Part shown: positions 34,661 through 41,885 of the stretch, piece after piece
Layout: every line of letters starts with the position of its first letter
Numbering within the stretch: the first letter of the stretch is position 1
Assembly (NCBI RefSeq): GCF_003581425.1
Contig: NZ_QXTG01000002.1
Span: 496,001 to 560,000 of the forward strand
Source of the DNA: Amnibacterium setariae
GTDB taxonomy: Bacteria > Actinomycetota > Actinomycetes > Actinomycetales > Microbacteriaceae
Reading direction: 5' to 3'
DNA length: 64,000 bases
Translations under genes and position numbers: made by a program
Notes under the pieces: model-generated
What the model saw: the letters and a program-made list of their open reading frames with translations, nothing else
Told to the model about the DNA's origin: nothing
The model's database searches: none

Positions 34661-35874
34661 CGGAGCGGGTGCGTCAGCCGCCACCACACCGGCGCGGCGA
34701 GCACGTCGCGGTCCAGCACGAGCGGCACGACCACGGTGCTGCCGTCGACCGAGTAGGTCACCTCGCCGACCCGCTCGCCCTTGCGGCCGCCCGTGATGGG
34801 GTCGACGCTCGCCTTCCGCACGACTCGGGCGCGGCTCCACACGACCCGGCTGACCGCCTTCGCGGCGACGGCCCTGCCGACACCGCCCCACCGCGTCTCG
34901 TAGGTGGCGAAGACCTGGCCCGGCTTCGCGAGCGCGAGGTCGTGGTACCCGGCGACGACGCTGTCGACCACCGCGGGCACCCGCGCGTCGAGGGTCGGGT
35001 GGTCCCGCGCGCCGAGCACCACGCCGACGATGCGCACGGTCCGGTCGCCGACCCGCCGCGTCGCGCTGAACAGCAGGTTCGCGCCCGTGTCGTACGTGCC
35101 GGTCTTCAGGCCGTCGATCCCGTCCGTGCCGAGCAGCTGGTTCGTGTTCTCGAGCGCGCCCACGTTCGGCTCGTCCGCCGTCGCCATCCTGACCGTGGCC
35201 GCGAGGACCGGGTTCGCGAGGGCGATCCGGCCGAGGTCGACGAGGTCGGTGGGCGTGCTGCGGTCCCCGGAGGAGAGCCCGTTGGTGTCGACCACGGTCG
35301 TGTCGTCGAGCCCGTTCGCCTTCAGGAACGCGCGCGCCGCGTCGAGGTAGGCGGGCACGGAGCCGTACGCCCACACCGCCAGCGTCTCCGCGTAGTTGTT
35401 GGCGGAGGGGATCATCGTCGTCTCGATCGCGGCCCGCTGGCTCACCCTCCAGCCGGCCTGCACGGGCTGCCACGAGCCGTTCGCCGCGATGACCTGGTCC
35501 AGGTAGCCGACGTCGCGCTGCCCGAGCGTGATCGTCGGGCCGTCCTCGCCGGCCGCGAGCGGCCGCTTCTCGAGCACGACGAGCATCGTGATCACCTTCG
35601 TGATGCTCGCCATCTGCCGCGGCGCCTGCGGTCCGCGCTTCGCGAGCACGCCGGGCATGCCGACGACGCCGACGGCGGAGGACCCGAACGACGGGAGGCG
35701 GATCGCGGCCGGGTCGGTGGCGCGCTGCTGCTCCTGCGCGACCTCCGCCCGTGCCTGCGGCACCGGGGCGACGATGGAGACCGGGACGCCGACCCCGATC
35801 AGCAGGATCACGGTCGCGGAGACGGCGGCCACGAAGCGGCGCAGCCCGTATCGGGGCTCCTCTCCGCGCGGCAC
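34657..35874 (-). CDS. D-alanyl-D-alanine carboxypeptidase (DacC/PBP5-like)
   Basis: 405 aa, S11 peptidase. An N-terminal membrane or signal segment (FVAAVSATVILLIGVGVPVS, with a possible cleavage near QARAEVA) precedes the penicillin-binding domain: ASITKVITML (SxxK), PSANNYAETLA (SxN) and DGLKTGTYDT (KTG). The C-terminal region after about 310 matches PBP5-like beta-rich tails. It trims peptidoglycan pentapeptides outside the membrane. The GTG at 35874 gives MPRGEEPRYG just before the hydrophobic segment. Its genomic neighbour is the SpoU methyltransferase gene upstream (65 bases). Confidence 0.92.
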   Translation of the reverse strand: MPRGEEPRYGLRRFVAAVSATVILLIGVGVPVSIVAPVPQARAEVAQEQQRATDPAAIRLPSFGSSAVGVVGMPGVLAKRGPQAPRQMASITKVITMLVVLEKRPLAAGEDGPTITLGQRDVGYLDQVIAANGSWQPVQAGWRVSQRAAIETTMIPSANNYAETLAVWAYGSVPAYLDAARAFLKANGLDDTTVVDTNGLSSGDRSTPTDLVDLGRIALANPVLAATVRMATADEPNVGALENTNQLLGTDGIDGLKTGTYDTGANLLFSATRRVGDRTVRIVGVVLGARDHPTLDARVPAVVDSVVAGYHDLALAKPGQVFATYETRWGGVGRAVAAKAVSRVVWSRARVVRKASVDPITGGRKGERVGEVTYSVDGSTVVVPLVLDRDVLAAPVWWRLTHPLR

Positions 35875-35939
35875 CGGTCGAGTGTAGGAGGAGGGCGCCG
35901 CCACCCCTCGTCCGGGGGACGGGATGTCGCGGAACCGCC

Positions 35940-36752
35940 TCAGCGGGGCCGGACGGCCCAGACCGCGAGCGCCGCGGCGGCCGCGACGTTGAGCGAGTCC
36001 ACGCCGTGCGCCATCGGGATCCGCACGTGCCGGTCCGCGACCGCGAGCGCTGCGCGGCTGAGCCCGTCGCCCTCCGTGCCGAGCACGAGCGCGAGCCGTT
36101 CCGGCGGATCCGCGGCGAGCACGTCGAGGTCCTCCGCGCGGTCGGTGAGCGCGAGGGCCGCGATCGCGAACCCGGCGTCGTGCAGCAGCGGCGCCGCCTC
36201 CCGCCACTCGGGCAGGCGGGTCCACGGGACCTGCAGCACCGTGCCCATGCTGACCCGCACGCTGCGGCGGTAGAGCGGGTCCGCGCAGCGGGGCGTCACG
36301 AGCACCGCGTCGACGCCGAGCCCGGCCGCGCTGCGGAAGATCGCGCCGACGTTCGTGTGGTCGACGACGTCCTCGATCACGACCACGCGACGCGCGTCGC
36401 GCAGCAGGTCGCCGGGGTCCGGCAGCTCGGGGCGGTGCATCGAGGCGAGCGCGCCGCGGTGCAGGTGGAAGCCGGTCAGCCGCTCGAGCACCGCGTCGTC
36501 GCCGACGTGCACGGGCACGTCGGGGAACGGGGCGAGCAGCGGCTCGAGCTGCGGCAGCCACTCGGCGCGGGTCAGCACGGCGCGGGGACGGTGCCCGGCC
36601 CGGATCGCGCGCTCGATCACCTTGGTCGACTCCGCGAGGTACAGGCCGCCCTCCGGCTCGAGCAGCCGGCGGAGCGCGACGTCGGTGAGCCGCGTGAAGT
36701 CCTGCAGCGCGGGGTCGGCGAGGCCGTCCGCGGAGAGCGCAACCGTCCGCAT
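35940..36752 (-). CDS. TrmH/SpoU-family RNA 2'-O-methyltransferase
   Basis: 270 aa SPOUT enzyme. An N-terminal substrate-binding domain (LLEPEGGLYLAESTKVIERA) precedes the knotted domain with motif 1 NVGAIFRSAAGLG, motif 2 LGTEGDGLSRAAL and motif 3 IPMAHGVDSLNVAAAAALAV. It methylates ribose in rRNA or tRNA from SAM; the target nucleotide is unknown. It is divergent from the sirtuin gene with only 35 bases between. Confidence 0.92.
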   Translation of the reverse strand: MRTVALSADGLADPALQDFTRLTDVALRRLLEPEGGLYLAESTKVIERAIRAGHRPRAVLTRAEWLPQLEPLLAPFPDVPVHVGDDAVLERLTGFHLHRGALASMHRPELPDPGDLLRDARRVVVIEDVVDHTNVGAIFRSAAGLGVDAVLVTPRCADPLYRRSVRVSMGTVLQVPWTRLPEWREAAPLLHDAGFAIAALALTDRAEDLDVLAADPPERLALVLGTEGDGLSRAALAVADRHVRIPMAHGVDSLNVAAAAALAVWAVRPR

Positions 36753-36787
36753 CGCCCCTCCTCCCCGCCCGATTACGCTGCAAGGCT

Positions 36788-37636
36788 ATGGGCGGGGAGG
36801 CGGTGCGCGTCGCGGACGGACCGGCCGCCGACGTCCTCGCGCAGGCGGCGGAGCTGCTGTCGGGCCGCGTCGCCGTGCTGACCGGGGCGGGCATCAGCAC
36901 CGACTCCGGCATCCCCGACTACCGCGGCGAGGGCGCCCCGCAGCGCCGGCCGATGACGGTGCAGCAGTTCCTGGCGGGCGAGTCGTTCCGGCAGCGCTAC
37001 TGGGCGGGCAGCTACCTCGGCTGGGAGCGGTTCGTCGCCGCGGCGCCGAACGCCGGGCACGTCGCCCTCGCGGACCTCGAGGCGGACGGCCGCGTCCTCG
37101 GCGTCGTGACGCAGAACGTCGACGGCCTGCACGGTCGAGCCGGGTCGCGGCACGTCGTGGAGCTGCACGGCTCCGTCGACCGCGTCGTGTGCCTCCGCTG
37201 CGGCCAGCTCTACGCGCGCAGCGCGATCGCCGAGCGGATCGAGAGCGCGAACCCGTGGTTCGTCACCGGCGAGACCGTGACGCTGAACCCCGACGGGGAC
37301 GCGGACGTCGGCGACGTGAGCGGGTTCTCCGTGCCCGACTGCACCGTCTGCGGCGGGGTGCTGAAGCCCGAGGTCGTGTTCTTCGGCGAGTTCGTGCCGA
37401 AGGAGCGCTTCACGGAGGCGGCCGCGCTGGTCCGCCGCGCGGACGCGCTGCTCGTGGCCGGCTCCTCCCTCGTCGTGAACAGCGGCATCCGCCTGCTCGA
37501 GCAGGCGCGGCGCCGCCACGTGCCGATCGTCGTCGTGAACCGCGGCGCGACGAAGGGCGACCGGGTCGCCGCGCTGAAGATCGAGGCCGGCACGACCGAG
37601 ACCCTCACGGCGCTGCGGGACCGCCTCCGCGCCTGA
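36788..37636 (+). CDS. Sir2-family NAD-dependent protein deacylase
   Basis: 282 aa. GAGISTDSGIPDYRGEG is the NAD-binding GAGxS motif, TQNVDGLH binds NAD, VELHGSVDRVVC carries the catalytic His, and zinc ligands are CLRCG and CTVCGG. GSSLVVNSG and VVVNRG close the Rossmann fold. The small-domain insertion between the zinc pairs (about 35 residues, AIAERIESANPWFVTG and on) is longer than in minimal class I sirtuins. It removes acyl groups from lysines in the cytosol. TACGCT eight bases before the ATG suggests a leaderless start. Confidence 0.92.
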   Translation: MGGEAVRVADGPAADVLAQAAELLSGRVAVLTGAGISTDSGIPDYRGEGAPQRRPMTVQQFLAGESFRQRYWAGSYLGWERFVAAAPNAGHVALADLEADGRVLGVVTQNVDGLHGRAGSRHVVELHGSVDRVVCLRCGQLYARSAIAERIESANPWFVTGETVTLNPDGDADVGDVSGFSVPDCTVCGGVLKPEVVFFGEFVPKERFTEAAALVRRADALLVAGSSLVVNSGIRLLEQARRRHVPIVVVNRGATKGDRVAALKIEAGTTETLTALRDRLRA

Positions 37637-37639
37637 CCC

Positions 37640-37739
37640 GCGGATCCGCAGTTCTTGCGCGGATCCGGAGTTCTGAGGCGACACGCCGCGTCGGCGGCTC
37701 GTGATGCGGCGTGTCGCGCAGGAACTCCGGATCCGCGCA
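37640..37739. repeat. ~98-bp palindromic repeat element, copy A
   Basis: Two tandem arms GCGGATCCGCAGTTC (37640) and GCGGATCCGGAGTTC (37659), 19 bases apart, an inner 11-bp stem CGACACGCCGC (37679-37689) with GCGGCGTGTCG (37706-37716), then the outer right arm GAACTCCGGATCCGCGCA (37722-37739), an exact complement of 37656-37673. The same order and spacing occur at 53512-53610. Confidence 0.8.
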
Positions 37740-37767
37740 CCGGCTACTCCCCTTCGACGTCGCCTTT

Positions 37768-37787
37768 TGTCGCAGTACGTTGCTACA
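37768..37787. promoter_or_regulatory. YtrA/GntR-type operator
   Basis: TGTCGCA-N6-TGCTACA, a dyad with one mismatch, with a third half site TGCGACA at 37793-37799. It overlaps a possible -10 TACATT (37784-37789) before an operon that encodes its own GntR regulator, so autoregulation is likely. Confidence 0.6.
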
Positions 37788-37798
37788 TTGGGTGCGAC

Positions 37799-37837
37799 AG
37801 AAGGAGGTGCGCGATGAGCGATCTCGTGATCTCGTGA
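37799..37837 (+). other. Frame-disrupted original start, now a 7-codon ORF with ideal RBS
   Basis: AGAAGGAGG (37799-37807) stands six bases before ATG 37814. That frame reads M-S-D-L-V-I-S and stops at TGA 37835-37837 because GATCTCGT is duplicated in tandem (37820-37827, 37828-37835). With one copy removed the ATG would be in frame with the downstream membrane protein. TGA overlaps the alternative GTG start (GTGA). Confidence 0.75.
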
Positions 37838-38730
37838 TCTCGAGCGTCTTCGCCGTCCTCGCCGCGGTGCTGATCGCGCTCCCCGCACTGCGCCCGCGCA
37901 AGGTCGAGGCGGCGGTCGGGAGGTGGTCGCAGCGGTTCGGCCTGGGGATCACGGCCGACGTGCGCCCGTTCCTCCTGCGCCGGAGGCGGGCGACGTGGAT
38001 CGGCTACGCGGCCGGGGTGGCGGTCGGGATCGAGCTCTCGACGCTGCTGCGGCTCGTCGTGCCGCCGGCCGCGCCGGCCCTCCTGCAGGGTTTCGTCGTG
38101 CAGGGCGGCGCCCTGCTGGTCGGCGGCCTCGGTCTCCTCGCCGGCGGCTGGCTCGCCGCGTCGCTGACGCCGCCGGCCGGTCCCCGCGTCGCCCGGGAGC
38201 GGGCGGTCGCCGTCGCCGACTACGTCGAGCCGTTCGAGCGGCGTCTCGTCCCGGCGGCCGCGGTCGTCGCCACCGTCAGCGGGCTGCTCCCCCTCCTGCT
38301 GGGCGCGCCGCGGGAGCGCGCCGCGACGGCGCTCGCCGCCGGGCTCTCGGCCCTGCTCGTGGCGGCGGTCGCCGAGGCCGTCGCCGTGCTCGTGACGACC
38401 CGTCCCCAGCGGGCGGGGACCGCCGCGCAGCTGGCCTGGGCGGACGCGCTGCGGGCCGACGTCGCCCGCACCGTCCTCGGCGCGGGCGCGCTGCTCGCGG
38501 TCGGCACGATCGTGGTCTCGGCTCCCGTCGTGATCGCCGCGGTGGACCGCCGCGCGGACGAGTCGGCCGACCAGCTGCTGATCGCCTACGGCGTGCTGGC
38601 GCTGCTCGCGGTGCTCTCCGTCCGCGCGATGCGGCAGGGCTCGGCGCGATACTTCCTCCGACGGCTCTGGCCCGCGACGGCGGCGGAGCTGGCGCGCAAC
38701 GAACGCGTGGGGACGGAGGTGGAGCGATGA
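37834..38730 (+). CDS. Predicted polytopic membrane protein of a GntR operon
   Basis: 298 aa from the GTG at 37834, beginning MISSVFAVLAAVLIALPALR. Hydrophobic segments suggest about seven membrane helices, for example near 1-20, 50-75, 80-110, 145-170, 170-195, 220-245 and 250-275. No domain recognised. In the usual YtrA arrangement the partner is an ABC-2 type permease or similar efflux component, but here only this protein is seen. The likely original ATG (37814) is put out of frame by an 8-bp duplication, so current translation would depend on reinitiation at the overlapping GTGA. Stop overlaps the regulator ATG. Confidence 0.7.
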   Translation: MISSVFAVLAAVLIALPALRPRKVEAAVGRWSQRFGLGITADVRPFLLRRRRATWIGYAAGVAVGIELSTLLRLVVPPAAPALLQGFVVQGGALLVGGLGLLAGGWLAASLTPPAGPRVARERAVAVADYVEPFERRLVPAAAVVATVSGLLPLLLGAPRERAATALAAGLSALLVAAVAEAVAVLVTTRPQRAGTAAQLAWADALRADVARTVLGAGALLAVGTIVVSAPVVIAAVDRRADESADQLLIAYGVLALLAVLSVRAMRQGSARYFLRRLWPATAAELARNERVGTEVER

Positions 38731-39086
38731 TCGTCGTCGATCCCGCGTCGCCCACGCCCCCGTTCGAGCAGGTCCGCGCGCAGCTCGCGGACCGGATCCG
38801 CAGCGGCGAGCTGGCCGCCGGGGAGCGGCTGCCGACCGTGCGACGGCTGGCGGACGACCTCGGGCTCGCCGTGAACACCGTGGCGCGCACGTACAAGGAG
38901 CTCGAGGCGGAGGGTCTCGTCGAGGCCCGCGGCCGCAACGGCACGGTGGTGAGCTGGTCGCCGGACGCCGACACGCGGGCGCTCGAGCAGGCGGCGGCGA
39001 GCTTCGCGTCCCGGGTGCGCAGCCTCGGCGTCGAGCCGCAGGACGCGCGGCGGCTGATCGACCGGGCGCTCGGCCTCGGCGCCTGA
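38727..39086 (+). CDS. GntR-family regulator, YtrA subfamily
   Basis: 119 aa. N-terminal winged helix: VDPASPTPPFEQVRAQLADR, GELAAGERLPTVRRLADDLG, LAVNTVARTYKELEAEGLVE and ARGRNGTVVS. The C-terminal about 40 residues form the short dimerisation tail of the YtrA class (ALEQAAASFASRVRSLGVEP), without an effector domain. Start overlaps the stop of the membrane protein gene (ATGA). It probably represses its own operon via the dyad at 37768-37787. Confidence 0.9.
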   Translation: MIVVDPASPTPPFEQVRAQLADRIRSGELAAGERLPTVRRLADDLGLAVNTVARTYKELEAEGLVEARGRNGTVVSWSPDADTRALEQAAASFASRVRSLGVEPQDARRLIDRALGLGA

Positions 39087-39149
39087 GCCCCCGCCCGAGG
39101 GCCGCCGGGTAGGCTCGCCGGGCCCTGCAGCCCGTCCCCGAAGGAGACC

Positions 39150-39773
39150 ATGACCGAGCTCGTCCTCGTCCGCCACGGTGAGACCGAGTGGAACCGGATC
39201 GGGAAGGTCCAGGGCCGCACGGACATCCCGCTGAACGACACGGGACGCGGGCAGGCCCGGGCGACCGGCGAGCGCCTCGTCGGCACGCGCGTCGACGCGG
39301 TCGTCTCCAGCCCCCTCTCCCGCGCCGCCGAGACGGCGCGGATCATCGCCGACGAGCTCGGGATCGGCGACGTCGAGGTCGTCGACGAGCTCGTGGAGCG
39401 CGACTACGGCCGGGCGGAGGGCATGACCGACGCCGACGTGGCGCGGGAGTTCGGCGGCCGCCTGCAGGCGCTCGAGTCCCGCGAGGCGACGGTCGAGCGC
39501 GTCACCCCTGCCCTCCTCGCCGTCGCCGACCGGCACCCCGGCGAGCGCGTCCTCGTCGTGTCCCACGGCGGCGTCATCGGGTCGCTCGTCCGCGCCGCGA
39601 CCCGCTGGACCTGGCCGCCCCGCGGCGAGCGCATCGAGAACGGCTCGGACCACGTGTTCCGCGTCGTCGACGACGCCGCGGGCGTTCCCGGGCTCGAGCT
39701 CGTCTCCTTCGCGGGACGCCCGTGGTCCCGCGACCTGCTCCCGCCGGAGGATGCGGCGCTCAGCCGCGACTGA
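39150..39773 (+). CDS. Histidine phosphatase family protein
   Basis: 207 aa, phosphoglycerate mutase-like fold. LVLVRHGETEWN (RHG, phosphohistidine), SSPLSRAAETARI, VDELVERDYGRAEGM and LVVSHGGVIGSLVRA (second His). The 21-residue linker and size fit broad-specificity acid phosphatases of the GpmB/CobC type. RBS AAGGAG lies three bases before the ATG with a -10-like TAGGCT at 39110. The 3' end overlaps the convergent glycosyltransferase gene by 14 bases. Confidence 0.9.
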   Translation: MTELVLVRHGETEWNRIGKVQGRTDIPLNDTGRGQARATGERLVGTRVDAVVSSPLSRAAETARIIADELGIGDVEVVDELVERDYGRAEGMTDADVAREFGGRLQALESREATVERVTPALLAVADRHPGERVLVVSHGGVIGSLVRAATRWTWPPRGERIENGSDHVFRVVDDAAGVPGLELVSFAGRPWSRDLLPPEDAALSRD

Positions 39774-40857
39774 CCCGCGTCCGCCTCGCCGCGGCGACCC
39801 GCTCCAGCACGGGCAGGAGCCGGGCGGCGGAGGCGTCCCAGCTGTACCGGCCGGCCTGCTCGAGCGCGGCGTTCGACCGCCGGTCCCACTCCCCCGGGTC
39901 CTCGAGGCGGCGCACCGCGGCGGCGAAGGCCGCGGCATCGCCGGCGGGCGCGTAGAGCGCCGCGTCGCCGCCGACCTCGCGGAAGATCGGGATGTCCGTG
40001 AGCACGACCGGCACGCCTCGCTGCATCGCCTCGACCACCGGCAGCCCGAAGCCCTCGTCGAGCGACGCGGTGACGAGCGCGGTCGCGCGGTCGAGCAGCG
40101 CCGCGTACGCCGCCTCGTCGACGCCGTCGTGGAACACGACCGCCGCACCGGAGGCCTCGGCGAGCGACGTCAGCGACGCGCGCACCCCCGCGGGGACGCG
40201 GCTCGCGAGGTGCAGCGTCCAGCCCGGCAGCAGCCCGGCGGCGCGCACGAGCGTCGGCACGTCCTTGTACCCGATGAACGCGCCCATGTAGACGATCGAG
40301 CGCTCGCGCTCCCCCGGCGCGGCCCGCTCGAGCGGCGCGCCGTCCGCCGCGTTCGGCACCACGGTCACGGGTCGCCGGGTGAGCCGGTGCGCGGCGATCT
40401 CGCCGGCGACCGTCTCGGAGACCGTCACGACCTCGTCGGCCCGGTCGAGCAGCAGCCGCTGCGGCAGGTAGCTGGCGTAGAGCAGGCGCCACCCGAGCCG
40501 GACCCACCACGCGAACTCGGCCGGCGGGGTGCGGTGACGGTAGTAGATGAGGTCGTGCAGCGTCAGCACCAGGCCGTACCGGCGCCCGATGGAGCCGGAC
40601 GTCTGGAGGGGGCAGAAGACCACGTCGGGCCGCAGCCGGTTCACGACCCGCGGGATGAGCGGCTCGAGCGGTGAGGCCGGCGGCCGGGTGCGCGCCCACG
40701 GCAGGTCGGGCAGCAGCGCGAGCTGCCGCTCGTCGTCGATCAGCATCGTGAGCGGCGTCAACCGGCCGAGCCCCGCGGTGATCCCGGCGGTGAAGCGGCT
40801 GATGCCGTCGTGGCGGCCGTCGCGCCGGATGTAGCGGCAGTCGACGACGAGCCTCAT
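39760..40857 (-). CDS. Group 1 (GT4-like) glycosyltransferase
   Basis: 365 aa GT-B enzyme. The N-terminal acceptor domain begins MRLVVDCRYIRRDGRHDGIS and includes LTLHDLIYYRHRTP. The C-terminal donor domain contains IVYMGAFIGYKDVPTLVRA and the E-x7-E region SLDEGFGLPVVEAMQRG, followed by VVLTDIPIFREVGGDAALY. No membrane segment, so a cytosolic nucleotide-sugar-dependent transferase. The ATG overlaps the stop of the upstream hydrolase gene, implying coupling. Acceptor unknown. Confidence 0.9.
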   Translation of the reverse strand: MRLVVDCRYIRRDGRHDGISRFTAGITAGLGRLTPLTMLIDDERQLALLPDLPWARTRPPASPLEPLIPRVVNRLRPDVVFCPLQTSGSIGRRYGLVLTLHDLIYYRHRTPPAEFAWWVRLGWRLLYASYLPQRLLLDRADEVVTVSETVAGEIAAHRLTRRPVTVVPNAADGAPLERAAPGERERSIVYMGAFIGYKDVPTLVRAAGLLPGWTLHLASRVPAGVRASLTSLAEASGAAVVFHDGVDEAAYAALLDRATALVTASLDEGFGLPVVEAMQRGVPVVLTDIPIFREVGGDAALYAPAGDAAAFAAAVRRLEDPGEWDRRSNAALEQAGRYSWDASAARLLPVLERVAAARRTRVSRG

Positions 40858-41750
40858 GCGACCTGCAGCCCGGCGACCGCGGCGATCTCCCGGGCGGCGT
40901 CGCGGGGCGTCTCGTAGTGCACGAGGTGGCCCACGTCCGGGATGACGGCCATCGTCGCGTCCGGCAGCATCGCCCGCAGCCGCCGCACGGCCTCGACGGT
41001 GGTGATGTCGTCGTGCTCGGCGGCGACGAGGTGCACGGGCAGCGTCAGCCGGTCGGCCCACTCCGTGATGTCGTGGTCGACGGAGGCGCGGAACGCCTCG
41101 AGCACGACGCGACGGGTGGCGTAGCCCGAGAAGTAGCGGTCGTGCTGGTCGTGGATCCACCGCCGCAGCGCCGGGTCCTTCGTCTTCGCGAGGAACGCGC
41201 CCGCGCCGCGGGTGATCACGCGGCTCTGCAGCAGCGCGTTCCCGATCCGCTCGGGCAGCGCCGCGCCGACGCCGAAGTAGAGGGAGGACAGCCGCGTGCC
41301 GAGCGCGTTCGGCCCGGCCAGCGCGGGCGCCGCGATCGGGTTGAGGAGCACCGCGCGGGCGGCGGGCAGCCCGTCGGCGAGCGCCTTCGCGGCGACGATC
41401 GTGCCGAACGAGTGGCCGACCACGACCGCGTCGGCGGGCAGCCCGATGGTGGCGGCGAACGCGCGCAGCCAGGCCGAGTACCCGTCGACGGAGTGCTCGC
41501 CCGGCAGCGGGGCGGAGGCGCCAAAGCCCGGCAGGTCCGGCGCGACGACGTGGACGCCGGGCAGGAACGACACCACCGGCTCGAGCCCGTGGTGGTCGCC
41601 GCGGAAGCCGTGCACGAGCAGCAGCGTCGGGCCGGGTCCGGGCTCGCCGTACTCCCACCACGCGGCGGGGAGGCCGTCGACGTCGACGTGGTGGCGGGCG
41701 ACCGGGGTCCTCGAGAGGCCTTCGGCGTACGGGGAGGGGACGATGCGCAT
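40854..41750 (-). CDS. Alpha/beta-fold hydrolase
   Basis: 298 aa. LLLVHGFRGDHHG (oxyanion HG), VVGHSFGTIVAAKALA (nucleophile elbow GxSxG), AAEHDDITTVEA (acid) and IPDVGHLVHYETP (His). A cap domain of about 100 residues lies between strands 6 and 7. It is cotranscribed with the glycosyltransferase gene downstream (4-base overlap), which could point to an acyl-glycoside or lipid substrate, but this is a guess. The ATG at 41750 is close to the divergent treS promoter. Confidence 0.88.
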   Translation of the reverse strand: MRIVPSPYAEGLSRTPVARHHVDVDGLPAAWWEYGEPGPGPTLLLVHGFRGDHHGLEPVVSFLPGVHVVAPDLPGFGASAPLPGEHSVDGYSAWLRAFAATIGLPADAVVVGHSFGTIVAAKALADGLPAARAVLLNPIAAPALAGPNALGTRLSSLYFGVGAALPERIGNALLQSRVITRGAGAFLAKTKDPALRRWIHDQHDRYFSGYATRRVVLEAFRASVDHDITEWADRLTLPVHLVAAEHDDITTVEAVRRLRAMLPDATMAVIPDVGHLVHYETPRDAAREIAAVAGLQVA

Positions 41751-41837
41751 CGAGCCGTCAGTCTAGGAAGTCGGCCCCGCTGCGGCCGTCCGGACCGGCG
41801 GCGGGTCCGGCTCAGGCGGCGGCCCAGGACCGGCTCA

Positions 41838-41843
41838 TAGGAT
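41838..41843 (+). promoter_or_regulatory. treS: -10 element of treS
   Basis: TAGGAT, 42 bases before the GTG start, with the ribosome binding site GAGAGGA in between. No clear -35. Confidence 0.5.
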
Positions 41844-41885
41844 CGCCGCACCGCGACCCGGCCTCATCCGTCGAGAGGACCATCT

